Shown: one piece after another, positions 1 to 6,420 of the stretch | Layout of the letters: every line of letters begins with the position of its first letter | How positions within the stretch are numbered: position 1 is the stretch's first letter | Source of the DNA: Sulfitobacter sp. | GTDB lineage: Bacteria; Pseudomonadota; Alphaproteobacteria; Rhodobacterales; Rhodobacteraceae | NCBI GenBank assembly: GCA_024636405.1 | Contig: JAGXHC010000111.1 | Coordinates: 1 to 15,268, forward strand | Direction of reading: 5' to 3' | DNA: 15,268 bases | Notes under the pieces: model-generated | The model's database searches: none | Told to the model about the DNA's origin: nothing | The model's input: the letters and a program-made list of their open reading frames with translations, nothing else | Position numbers and translations under genes: made by a program

Positions 1-1
1 C

Positions 2-121
2 CGCAAGGTCGTTTTGTGGACCCAAGCCCACGGCGGACGCGAGGCACTGTTTCTCGATGAGGATGCGTTCTTCAACGTCAATACGCCGCAGGACCTGATC
101 CGAGCGGAGACGATGCTGTGA
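2..121 (+). CDS. mobA: Molybdenum cofactor guanylyltransferase MobA, 3' end only
   Basis: Only the last 39 codons are in the window; the frame is open from base 2 to a TGA at 119-121. MobA transfers GMP from GTP to Mo-molybdopterin in the cytoplasm, giving the guanine dinucleotide form of the cofactor. The visible tail contains FFNVNTPQDL followed by a short helix, which is the typical C-terminal signature of MobA and related nucleotidyltransferases (N-T-P-x-D-L). The next gene, mobB, starts inside its stop codon (GTGA overlap). That coupling to mobB and then moeA makes MobA much more likely than another nucleotidyltransferase. The catalytic N-terminal region lies outside the window and cannot be checked. 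Confidence 0.85.
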   Translation, partial: RKVVLWTQAHGGREALFLDEDAFFNVNTPQDLIRAETML

Positions 122-609
122 AAATCTATGGTGTGGTCGGATGGAAGAATGCAGGCAAGACCGGGCTGATGGAGCGGCTGGTCACCGAGATCACAGGCCG
201 TGGGCTGTCGGTGTCGACGGTCAAGCACGCGCATCATGCTTTTGACGTGGACCATGCCGGCAAGGACAGTCATCGCCATAGGGTGGCGGGTGCGACGGAG
301 GTTTTGCTGGCCTCGCGTATGCGGTTTGCCCTGATGCACGAGCTGCGTGATGCAGCTGAGCCGACGCTGGACGATTTGTTGGCGCGGTTGTCACCGGTCG
401 ATCTGGTGCTGATCGAGGGCTACAAGCGCGACCCACATCCCAAGGTCGAGGCGCATCGGGCAAAAACCGGCAATCCGTTGATTGCGCCGGATGACCCGAC
501 CGTTCGCGCGGTGGCAAGCGATGTACCGCTGGTGCTGGATCGTCCGGTTTTCGATCTGGATGACACCTGTGGCGTGGCGGATTTCATTCTGGGCGAGGTG
601 GGTTTGTGA
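118..609 (+). CDS. mobB: Molybdopterin-guanine dinucleotide biosynthesis adapter protein MobB
   Basis: This is a 163-residue P-loop GTP-binding protein of normal MobB length. MobB binds MobA and stimulates or escorts guanine-dinucleotide cofactor formation; it is helpful rather than essential in known systems. Visible features are a Walker A loop GWKNAGKT at residues 8-15, the characteristic KHAHHAFDVDHAGKDSHRH segment at about 36-54, and the Walker B-like strand LVLIEGYK at 96-103. The start is a GTG that overlaps the mobA stop (GTGA), and its own stop overlaps the GTG of the next gene in the same way. Strict translational coupling along the operon is therefore expected. Nothing is unusual in the protein itself. 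Confidence 0.95.
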   Translation: MKIYGVVGWKNAGKTGLMERLVTEITGRGLSVSTVKHAHHAFDVDHAGKDSHRHRVAGATEVLLASRMRFALMHELRDAAEPTLDDLLARLSPVDLVLIEGYKRDPHPKVEAHRAKTGNPLIAPDDPTVRAVASDVPLVLDRPVFDLDDTCGVADFILGEVGL

Positions 610-2681
610 CCCGGTTTGACACCGTGATCATGGTCGATTGGTCGGGTGGCAATGACCGTGGACTGGCACCCAAGGCGGATGCGATCTGGATTGGCGTGCA
701 CAGGGCCGGAGTGGTGGAGGAGCCGGTATATCTGCGCAATCGGCAACTGGCGGAACAATGGATCATAGCATTCTTTGAGGCCGAGCTTGCGGCAGGGCGC
801 CAGGTGCTGGCCGGGTTTGATTTTCCTTTCGGCTATCCGTCGGGCTTTTGCCGCGCTGTGACGGGGCAGGATGATCCGCTGGTTTTGTGGGACTGGTTTG
901 AAGCGCGGGTGGAAGACACGCCGGGCACGAATAACCGCTTTGATCTGGCGGGCGCCATCAACCGCGCCATCGGTGGCGGCGCGGGGCCGTTCTGGGCCAA
1001 TGGGCTAAAGCGTGACATCGACGGTTTGCCACGACGCAAGGACGATTATGCAAACCCGTTTCGCGATCGCCGCGCCTGCGAAAGCCGCGCCAAGGGGGCG
1101 CTCACCTGTTGGCAGATGGCCGGTGCCGGTGCGGTGGGATCACAGGTTTTCATGGGGTTGCCGGTGCTGGCGCGGCTGCGTCGGCGCTTTGGCAAAGCGG
1201 TGGCGGTGTGGCCTTTCGAGGCATTGAATGCGCCGATTGCGGTGGTTGAGATATGGCCGTCACTGACAGTGGGAACTGCCCCCGCCGGGATGATCAAGGA
1301 CGCCTGGCAAGTTGCAGAGGTGTCGCGCGCGATTTCGGCGCTGGACGATGAAACGTTGGCTCAGATCCTGGATGTAGCAGCCCCTGAGGAGGGATGGATT
1401 TTTGGTCTGGGATTTGAGGATCGTCTGCAACAGGCGCTGCCTGCTCCGCTGCGCAATGATTGTTTCGCGCTGCCGCAGGGGGTTCACTGGACCCCGGTCG
1501 CGGACGCGCTGGCGCTTTTGCATGATCGATTACACGCAATAACTGCGGTTGAAAGCATTGCGGCGGCGCAGGCACTTGGGCGGGTTTGTGCGAAGCAAGT
1601 GCTGGCGCTGCGGGCCAATCCGCCGCTGCCGAACACGGCGGTTGACGGCTATGGATTTGCGGGCGCGCGGGGGGCGGGCGTACATGATCTGCCGCTGGTC
1701 AAAGGGCGCGCTGCGGCAGGGGATGCGCCGGGCGTGGTGCCTGCCGGACAGGCGATCCGGGTGCTGACGGGGGCCGCGTTGCCGCAGGGCGTGGATACTG
1801 TGATCCTTCAGGAAGACGTGACAGTTGCTGCGGGGCGGGTGCGGTTCACCGGGCCGCTCAAGGCAGGCGCAAACACCCGCCGCGCCGGCGAGGATGTGGG
1901 TGAAGGTGCCTTTGTACTGGCGACGGGTCGCCGGGTGACGGCGGCGGATCTGGCGCTTTTGGCCGCAACGGGTGTGTCGCGGGTAGATGTGCGCGCGCCA
2001 TTGAAGGTCGGCGTAATTTCGACAGGAAATGAGCTGGTCGAGATGGGCGATGCCGCTGGAGATGGGCAGATATTTGACGCCAATCGGCCCATGCTTTTGG
2101 CGCTGGCGCGGCAGTTCGGCCATTTGCCCGTCGATCTTGGCCGGGTGCCGGACGACAGGGCCGCATTGCGCGCCCGTCTGGATGAGGCGGCAAACCGGGT
2201 TGACGTGGTGCTGACCAGCGGCGGGGCATCAGCGGGCGATGAAGATCATGTTTCCGCTTTGTTGGAAACCGCGGGCGCGATGGCGCTTTGGCGCATCGCG
2301 GTCAAGCCGGGCCGACCGCTTGCGTTGGGAGTTTGGAACGGGGTGCCGGTGTTTGGTTTGCCGGGGAACCCCGTCGCGGCGATGGTCTGCACGCTGATAT
2401 TTGCCAAGCCAGCGATGGATCTACTGGCAGGCGCTGGTTGGCAGGAACCGCAGGGGTTTGAGGTTCCGGCGGCATTTACCAAACACAAAAAGGCCGGACG
2501 GCGGGAGTACCTGCGCGCCCGCATGCGCGATGGCCGGGCCGAGGTTTTCGCATCAGAAGGATCGGGACGGATCAGTGGGCTGATCTGGGCCGAGGGTCTG
2601 GTGGAACTGCCGGAGCCGGCGATGGAAATTGTGCCGGGCGATATTGTACGGTTTCTGCCCTATGGCAGTTTCGGCCTATAG
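606..2681 (+). CDS. moeA: DUF429-like domain fused to molybdopterin molybdenumtransferase MoeA
   Basis: A 691-residue two-part protein, whereas ordinary MoeA is about 400 residues. Residues about 295-691 form a full MoeA, which inserts molybdate into adenylylated molybdopterin. Visible motifs are PLPNTAVDGYGF at 340-351, RVLTGAALPQG at 385-395, STGNEL at 472-477, TSGGASAGDEDHV at 537-549, VKPGRPLALG at 566-575 and FGLPGNPVA at 583-591. Residues 1-290 resemble DUF429, an RNase H-fold family of unknown function: MVDWSGG at 9-15, GFDFPFGYP at 70-78, VEIWPSL at 214-220 and EEGWIFG at 261-267. These place acidic residues D11, D72 and E215 where the family keeps them. The GTG start overlaps the mobB stop by 4 bases. 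No frameshift or internal stop separates the halves. The MoeA half is certain; the DUF429 assignment rests on motif memory and the role of that half is unknown. Confidence 0.9.
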   Translation: MTRFDTVIMVDWSGGNDRGLAPKADAIWIGVHRAGVVEEPVYLRNRQLAEQWIIAFFEAELAAGRQVLAGFDFPFGYPSGFCRAVTGQDDPLVLWDWFEARVEDTPGTNNRFDLAGAINRAIGGGAGPFWANGLKRDIDGLPRRKDDYANPFRDRRACESRAKGALTCWQMAGAGAVGSQVFMGLPVLARLRRRFGKAVAVWPFEALNAPIAVVEIWPSLTVGTAPAGMIKDAWQVAEVSRAISALDDETLAQILDVAAPEEGWIFGLGFEDRLQQALPAPLRNDCFALPQGVHWTPVADALALLHDRLHAITAVESIAAAQALGRVCAKQVLALRANPPLPNTAVDGYGFAGARGAGVHDLPLVKGRAAAGDAPGVVPAGQAIRVLTGAALPQGVDTVILQEDVTVAAGRVRFTGPLKAGANTRRAGEDVGEGAFVLATGRRVTAADLALLAATGVSRVDVRAPLKVGVISTGNELVEMGDAAGDGQIFDANRPMLLALARQFGHLPVDLGRVPDDRAALRARLDEAANRVDVVLTSGGASAGDEDHVSALLETAGAMALWRIAVKPGRPLALGVWNGVPVFGLPGNPVAAMVCTLIFAKPAMDLLAGAGWQEPQGFEVPAAFTKHKKAGRREYLRARMRDGRAEVFASEGSGRISGLIWAEGLVELPEPAMEIVPGDIVRFLPYGSFGL

Positions 2682-2700
2682 GTCCCACGGAGCTTGGGGT

Positions 2701-2723
2701 CCTGTCCTTCAACGCAGGGCAGG
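2701..2723. terminator. Weak hairpin between convergent moeA and antiporter genes
   Basis: CCTGTCC at 2701-2707 can pair with GGGCAGG at 2717-2723 (7 pairs, one of them G-T) around a 9-base loop. It lies in the 60-base gap between two genes that end toward each other, where a shared terminator would be expected. No T-run follows on either strand, so it is not a classical intrinsic terminator. Confidence 0.3.
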
Positions 2724-2741
2724 GCGGAACAGGGAAGGCGA

Positions 2742-3683
2742 TTAACCCTGCGCCGCCCAGATATAAGCCACATATGCGATCAGCAGGGCCGCCCCCATGC
2801 CGCGTCCGATGACAGGTCGTGTCAGCAGCAGCACCGAAAGGATCAGCGAAACCGCAATCATGATCGGCAGATCGAAGCTCAGGAATCTGTCTGCAACGGG
2901 GATTGGCGATATCGTGGCGGTGATACCCAGTATGCCGAGCACGTTGAAAATGTTCGATCCGACGATATTGCCTATTGCGATCTCTGACTGGCGTCGAAAT
3001 GCGGCAATCACGGATGTGGCAAGCTCTGGCAAGGAGGTGCCGACCGCAACGATGGTCAGGCCTATAAAGGCCTCCGATGCGCCGAAACTGCGCGCGATGG
3101 ACACCGCGCCATCGACCAGAAACCGGGCGCCGACCAAAAGCACAATCAGCCCGCCGACAACCCACAAACCGGACACTAGCATCGAAGCTGGCGCTGGCAT
3201 GTCCGCATCTTCCAGATCGGCTTGGCCAGGGTGAAGATAGGCGTATGTCAGGTAGCCCACGAGGCCAAGCACCAACAGCAGCCCCGGCAGGCGGTCGATT
3301 TCGCCCATTGCAAATATCGGCACCAGAACAAGTGCACCCGTGACCATGACGGCGATATCCCGTCGCAGGCTACCGCCTGTTACGCGGATGGGCCAGACCA
3401 GACAGGTAATACCGACAATCAGCAATATATTGGCGATGTTGGAGCCGATGATATTCCCGACAGCAATGTCCGGCACCCCGCGCCACGCGGCATCAAGCGA
3501 AACCAGCAGTTCCGGCGTGGAAGTGCCGAAACCAACAACTGTAAGGCCAATTAGCAATGTGGGGATGGCCATGCGCCGGGCAATGCCGACGCTGCCGCGC
3601 ACAAGCGCTTCGCCGCCAAAGAAAAGGCCGATCAGGCCGGCGGCAACGTATATGTAATCCAATTGAAAACTCCCTGCGAGCAT
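2742..3683 (-). CDS. Calcium/sodium antiporter, CaCA family (YrbG-like)
   Basis: An inner-membrane cation exchanger of about 10 membrane segments. The family swaps Ca2+ against Na+ or H+. Both inverted alpha repeats are present. The first is GFGTSTPE at 51-58 with GNIIGSN at 76-82; the second is AVGTSLPE at 213-220 with GNIVGSN at 238-244. Both ion-binding glutamates are intact. A hydrophilic loop at about 150-168 joins the halves. Counted from the ATG at 3683 it has 313 residues. However, a TTG at 3662 lies 7 bases after a good AGGGAG Shine-Dalgarno, while the ATG has only a weak one. Starting there gives a 306-residue protein opening with DYIYVAAG, closer to the usual family N-terminus, so the TTG may be the true start. 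Ion specificity cannot be read from the sequence. Confidence 0.92.
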   Translation of the reverse strand: MLAGSFQLDYIYVAAGLIGLFFGGEALVRGSVGIARRMAIPTLLIGLTVVGFGTSTPELLVSLDAAWRGVPDIAVGNIIGSNIANILLIVGITCLVWPIRVTGGSLRRDIAVMVTGALVLVPIFAMGEIDRLPGLLLVLGLVGYLTYAYLHPGQADLEDADMPAPASMLVSGLWVVGGLIVLLVGARFLVDGAVSIARSFGASEAFIGLTIVAVGTSLPELATSVIAAFRRQSEIAIGNIVGSNIFNVLGILGITATISPIPVADRFLSFDLPIMIAVSLILSVLLLTRPVIGRGMGAALLIAYVAYIWAAQG

Positions 3684-3787
3684 CTGTTCAGCCCTGAGCA
3701 GAGATGGCTATTCCCCCTGTGCGAGCGCAAGTGCCTGACTGTCGGATTTCAGCAATTTTCGGTCGCGGTGATTCCGCATGGTGCCGC

Positions 3788-3801
3788 CGCGAAGGTTCGC
3801 G
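3788..3801 (-). terminator. Dyad directly after the stop of the unknown membrane protein
   Basis: The inverted repeat CGCGAAGGTTCGCG begins at the base after the TGA of the gene ending at 3802. As RNA it could form a 5-pair stem with a 4-base loop. There is no T-run behind it. It may be a weak terminator or mRNA 3'-end structure, or simply chance in GC-rich sequence. Confidence 0.25.
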
Positions 3802-4857
3802 TCAATCGAACGTTCCGGCCACGCGCCCCAGCAGCATAAAAGCGCGTGCGGTCCGGGTTTCAGAGAGCGCGGTCAGTTCGCCATCAGTCGCGGTTTTCTC
3901 GAACTCGGCTATGGTGCGGTCGAAGCGGCGCAGAAAGTGGTGTGCAGCATCGCGAAAGATCGGGTCCTGTTTCATGCGCGCGCTGGTGAGCGCCAGCGAA
4001 GATCGGTCGCGGATCCCGCCCAGTGGTGCGATCGAGCGCCCACGCGTACCACTTGCAAACTGTCGCCAGACTTCGGGGCGGGCGCGGTCAGGGCGCAGGT
4101 CATCCATATAAATGCCGTCCTGACTGAGCAGGGTCAGCACATCTTGGGAGGCCTGGATCAACTGCGCGGCGTTGCGGTCTTTCAGCGCGCGGCGCAATGC
4201 GGCAAAGCCAACCTGATCCTCTGCGGTTTCCGGAAAATTAAGTGCCCGGATGAAATCATCTGTCGAGAGCGGCGGCGCCATATCGTCGGCTTGAGTACCA
4301 AGGGCGAGCTTGGGCTGATCGTCTGCGGGGGCCTGCACCACAGGTCTGGCCGCGACGCGGGCGTTTTCGTCGCGGCGGCTGTGAAACGTGGCAAGCGCGG
4401 TTTCGGTTTTGCGCGCAGCGGCGGCGATCTCGTCCAGTTTGCGCGATACCGTGCTTTCGGTGCGGAAACCGTGGCCTTGCTGCTGGGCGATATAGGCATG
4501 GCGGATGGCATCGATGGCCGACTGCAAGCGCTGGCTTTCTTCGCGCATCACGCGGCTGGCACGGGCAGCGGTGGCGGCAACCCAAATCATCGCGACCGGC
4601 ATAAAAATCGCCAGCATTGTCATCAGGAAACGCAAACCGCCGGAACCGTCGGGTGCTGCGGGTTCAGACGGGGCCAGCACAAAGAAGATGCCAGAGCCAA
4701 GAAGCCACACGGCGCTGAGCGCGATGGCCACGATTTCGATTTCCGTTACGCCGCCCTGCCTGGGTTTGTCGTAGATGCCCAAGGGCGTGGGCCGCGTCGC
4801 AGCAGAGGATGCGGTATCCTGTGTCTCATCAACGGGGTTTTGCGCTGTTTCGTCCAT
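3802..4857 (-). CDS. Conserved two-TM membrane protein of unknown function, downstream of greA
   Basis: 351 residues; I do not recognise a named family. An acidic, low-complexity cytoplasmic-looking N-terminus (1-38) is followed by two membrane segments at about 40-61 and 76-97. A charged, probably coiled-coil helix runs at about 98-160, then an Ala/Pro/Asp-rich linker (about 165-197), then a compact helical C-terminal domain (about 198-351). That domain looks well structured, with ALNFPETAEDQVGF at 205-218, LLSQDGIYMDDL at 243-254, IRDRSSLAL at 282-290 and FRDAAHHFLRRFDR at 301-314. An AGGA Shine-Dalgarno lies 9 bases before the ATG. The gene follows greA by 14 bases on the same strand, so the two are probably co-transcribed. 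Topology suggests a membrane-anchored coiled coil carrying a cytoplasmic helical domain. Function is unknown. Confidence 0.85.
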   Translation of the reverse strand: MDETAQNPVDETQDTASSAATRPTPLGIYDKPRQGGVTEIEIVAIALSAVWLLGSGIFFVLAPSEPAAPDGSGGLRFLMTMLAIFMPVAMIWVAATAARASRVMREESQRLQSAIDAIRHAYIAQQQGHGFRTESTVSRKLDEIAAAARKTETALATFHSRRDENARVAARPVVQAPADDQPKLALGTQADDMAPPLSTDDFIRALNFPETAEDQVGFAALRRALKDRNAAQLIQASQDVLTLLSQDGIYMDDLRPDRARPEVWRQFASGTRGRSIAPLGGIRDRSSLALTSARMKQDPIFRDAAHHFLRRFDRTIAEFEKTATDGELTALSETRTARAFMLLGRVAGTFD

Positions 4858-4871
4858 GTCAGTGTGTCCTG

Positions 4872-5342
4872 TCAGGCATAGACGATCTTGACGACCTCAT
4901 AGGATTTGTCACCCCCCGGTGTGCGTACTTCGACGCTGTCGCCTTCGTCTTTGCCAATCAGGGCGCGGGCAATGGGGGATCTGATGTTAAGCAAGCCACG
5001 TTCGATGCTGGCCTCGTATTCGCCGACAATCTGATAGGTCTTTTCCTCTTCGGTATCCTCATCAATCAAGGTGACGCGCGCGCCGAACTTGATCGGGCCG
5101 GACAGTTTCGCAGGGTCAATGACATCTGCCAGCGAAATCGCGCCTTCCAGTTCTTTGACGCGCCCCTCGATGAAGGACTGCTTTTCCTTGGCGGAATGGT
5201 ATTCGGCATTTTCCGACAGGTCGCCATGTTCGCGGGCCTCGGCAATTGCCTTGATGATTGCGGGGCGCTCAACGCTCTTAAGCTGCTTGAGCTCTGTTTC
5301 CAGCGCGTCGTGACCTTTGCGGGTCATGGGAATCTTTTCCAT
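4872..5342 (-). CDS. greA: Transcription elongation factor GreA
   Basis: 156 residues, the usual GreA length. GreA enters the RNA polymerase secondary channel and stimulates cleavage of backtracked RNA, rescuing stalled elongation complexes. The N-terminal coiled coil (about 8-75) carries the tip loop DLSENAEY at 41-48, with the two catalytic acids D41 and E44. The C-terminal FKBP-like domain contains the typical strand [20 protein letters not shown] at 106-125. The reading frame is open farther upstream, but GreA homology begins at the ATG at 5342 ([10 protein letters not shown]). The Shine-Dalgarno is weak, an AGG about 10 bases before the ATG. The two-TM protein gene follows after 14 bases. 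A GC-rich hairpin lies in the mRNA leader. Confidence 0.97.
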   Translation of the reverse strand: MEKIPMTRKGHDALETELKQLKSVERPAIIKAIAEAREHGDLSENAEYHSAKEKQSFIEGRVKELEGAISLADVIDPAKLSGPIKFGARVTLIDEDTEEEKTYQIVGEYEASIERGLLNIRSPIARALIGKDEGDSVEVRTPGGDKSYEVVKIVYA

Positions 5343-5364
5343 GGCGGTCTGCCTACGTAATGAG

Positions 5365-5397
5365 GGCCGCCTCCCGGTTTGGAGGCCGGGGGCGGCC
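5365..5397 (-). promoter_or_regulatory. GC-rich hairpin in the greA 5' leader
   Basis: GGCCGCC + T + CCCGG at 5365-5377 pairs with CCGGG + GGCGGCC at 5386-5397. This is 12 pairs with one bulged base and a loop of about 8 bases. It sits 22 bases upstream of the greA ATG, inside the presumed leader. No T-run follows on the - strand, so it is not a standard terminator for the upstream VOC gene. A regulatory or mRNA-stabilising role is inference only. Confidence 0.4.
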
Positions 5398-5492
5398 GTA
5401 TTGCAATTCAGTTGGCAATTACCTGACCCAAAGCGCCATGCAATTGCAAGCGGATTGGTCCGACACATCGGCGGGCGGTTGCGCAGGTTTGC

Positions 5493-5873
5493 CTAGTCGT
5501 AGTGTACGACTTCGTATTCGATCCCGTCAGCATCGTGAAAATAGAACCGCTGGCCTGGTTCATAATCGGCGTGGTTGCCAGTTACGAACCCCTGCGCCTT
5601 GACGACGGCTTCTGTCGCGGCAAGGTCGTCCACAACCACGGCAATGTGGTTCAGCCCGCCGATGACGCGGTAGCGATCTTCGTCTGCGGGATCAGGTTCA
5701 CCGGGGCAGTAAAGCGCAAGATAATGGGCGTCAGTGCCGATGTGGACTGTGTGCCCACCTGCCTTGGCGTCGCCCTTCCACCTGATGTGCCAGCCAAACA
5801 CTTGTGCCATCCATCGGGCGGTGGCGGCGGGGTCGGAAACGGTGAAATTGGCGTGTTCGAGCATGGCGGGCAT
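5493..5873 (-). CDS. VOC-superfamily (glyoxalase/extradiol dioxygenase fold) protein
   Basis: 126 residues, a single vicinal-oxygen-chelate domain made of two beta-alpha-beta-beta-beta modules. Module one opens LEHANFTVSDPAATARWM at 5-22; module two opens GLNHIAVVVDDLAATEAVV at 73-91 and closes with YFHDADGIEYEVVHYD at 111-126. Likely metal ligands are H7, H76 and E121. The expected fourth glyoxalase I ligand near residue 56 is not an obvious Glu, so glyoxalase I itself is doubtful. Family members include dioxygenases, epoxide or electrophile-detoxifying lyases and drug-binding resistance proteins. The ATG at 5873 has an AAAGGA Shine-Dalgarno at 7 bases; an ATG three codons later is possible. 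It is transcribed away from soxR, and a SoxR-type promoter precedes it, suggesting a detoxification role. The substrate is unknown. Confidence 0.88.
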   Translation of the reverse strand: MPAMLEHANFTVSDPAATARWMAQVFGWHIRWKGDAKAGGHTVHIGTDAHYLALYCPGEPDPADEDRYRVIGGLNHIAVVVDDLAATEAVVKAQGFVTGNHADYEPGQRFYFHDADGIEYEVVHYD

Positions 5874-5910
5874 AAAGGATTCCTTTGATGGAAGGGTGTT
5901 GACTGCTTCC

Positions 5911-5941
5911 TTTGTAATTTCTAAACCTCAGTTGAGGTCAA
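5911..5941 (-). promoter_or_regulatory. Putative SoxR-controlled promoter of the VOC gene
   Basis: On the - strand a -35 TTGACC (5941-5936) is followed by a 19-base spacer and a -10-like TACAAA (5916-5911). The over-long spacer is the hallmark of MerR-family activated promoters. The -35 runs into the half-site CCTCAA, the known left half of SoxR boxes (consensus CCTCAA-N6-TTGAGG). In the canonical register the right half is degenerate (TTTAGA). A shorter, near-perfect dyad, ACCTCAACTGAGGT, covers 5938-5925. The VOC ATG at 5873 is about 30 bases from the predicted transcription start. Confidence 0.55.
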
Positions 5942-5963
5942 GGTAATTTTAGTGGGGCCAGGC

Positions 5964-6419
5964 ATGGCGATGAATGAGGGGTTGGCGATCGGAGCACTGG
6001 CGCGTCGGACGGGGTTGGCGGTGTCGGCAATCCGTTTCTACGAGGCGCAGGGTTTGATCCGGCCGTGGCGCAATGCTGGCGGACAGCGAAGATTCGAGCG
6101 GGCGGATCTGCGTCGGCTGAGCTTTGTGATGATTGCGCAGCAGTTCGGTTTCACCCTGCCGCAGATCAAGGCGGAACTGGACTGTTTGCCGGGCGGACGA
6201 ACGCCGACCAAAGCGGATTGGGCGCGCATTTCCGAAGGGTTCCGGGCGGCGCTGGACGCGCGCATCGCGACACTCACGAAATTGCGCGATAATCTGGATG
6301 GATGTATCGGCTGCGGCTGTCTGAGCCTTGAGGCCTGCGCGTTATATAACCCGGTGGATCGCGCTGCGGCCAAAGGCCAGGGGCCGCGATACCTTATGGG
6401 TGACGCGCCAGAGCTTTAG
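5964..6419 (+). CDS. soxR: Redox-sensitive transcriptional activator SoxR (MerR family, [2Fe-2S])
   Basis: 151 residues from the ATG at 5964. SoxR is a dimeric DNA-binding protein that activates promoters when its [2Fe-2S] cluster is oxidised by redox-cycling compounds. A MerR helix-turn-helix and wing are seen at about 7-50 (IGALARRTGLAVSAIRFYE, then RNAGGQRRF). A dimerisation helix follows at about 85-111. The cluster motif CIGCGCLSLEAC has Cys at 114, 117, 119 and 125, the exact C-x2-C-x-C-x5-C spacing of SoxR, followed by the typical NPVDR. The start could be ATG 5964 or ATG 5970, which has an AGG at 7 bases; an upstream GTG at 5952 is less likely. There is no soxS nearby, as is normal outside enterics. 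The gene is divergent from the VOC gene and ends one base short of the convergent patatin gene. Confidence 0.93.
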   Translation: MAMNEGLAIGALARRTGLAVSAIRFYEAQGLIRPWRNAGGQRRFERADLRRLSFVMIAQQFGFTLPQIKAELDCLPGGRTPTKADWARISEGFRAALDARIATLTKLRDNLDGCIGCGCLSLEACALYNPVDRAAAKGQGPRYLMGDAPEL

Positions 6420-6420
6420 G

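Noticed and set aside
1530..2123. - strand reading frame (197 codons) opposite moeA
   Set aside because: Arg/Pro/His-rich mirror frame of the MoeA domain; no family resemblance.
3778..4881. Long + strand reading frame (367 codons)
   Set aside because: It lies opposite the 351-residue membrane protein gene, has a biased His/Arg/Gly-rich composition with no domain pattern, and starts without a ribosome site. It is an antisense artefact of GC-rich codon use.
5343..5468. N-terminal extension of GreA by 42 codons
   Set aside because: The added residues are not GreA-like and include the leader hairpin; the conserved start MEKIPMT is at 5342.
5875..5887. AAAGGATTCCTTT inverted repeat at the VOC ribosome site as an operator or riboswitch
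   Set aside because: It is short, and it is explained by the Shine-Dalgarno plus a few chance bases; the predicted promoter lies upstream of it.
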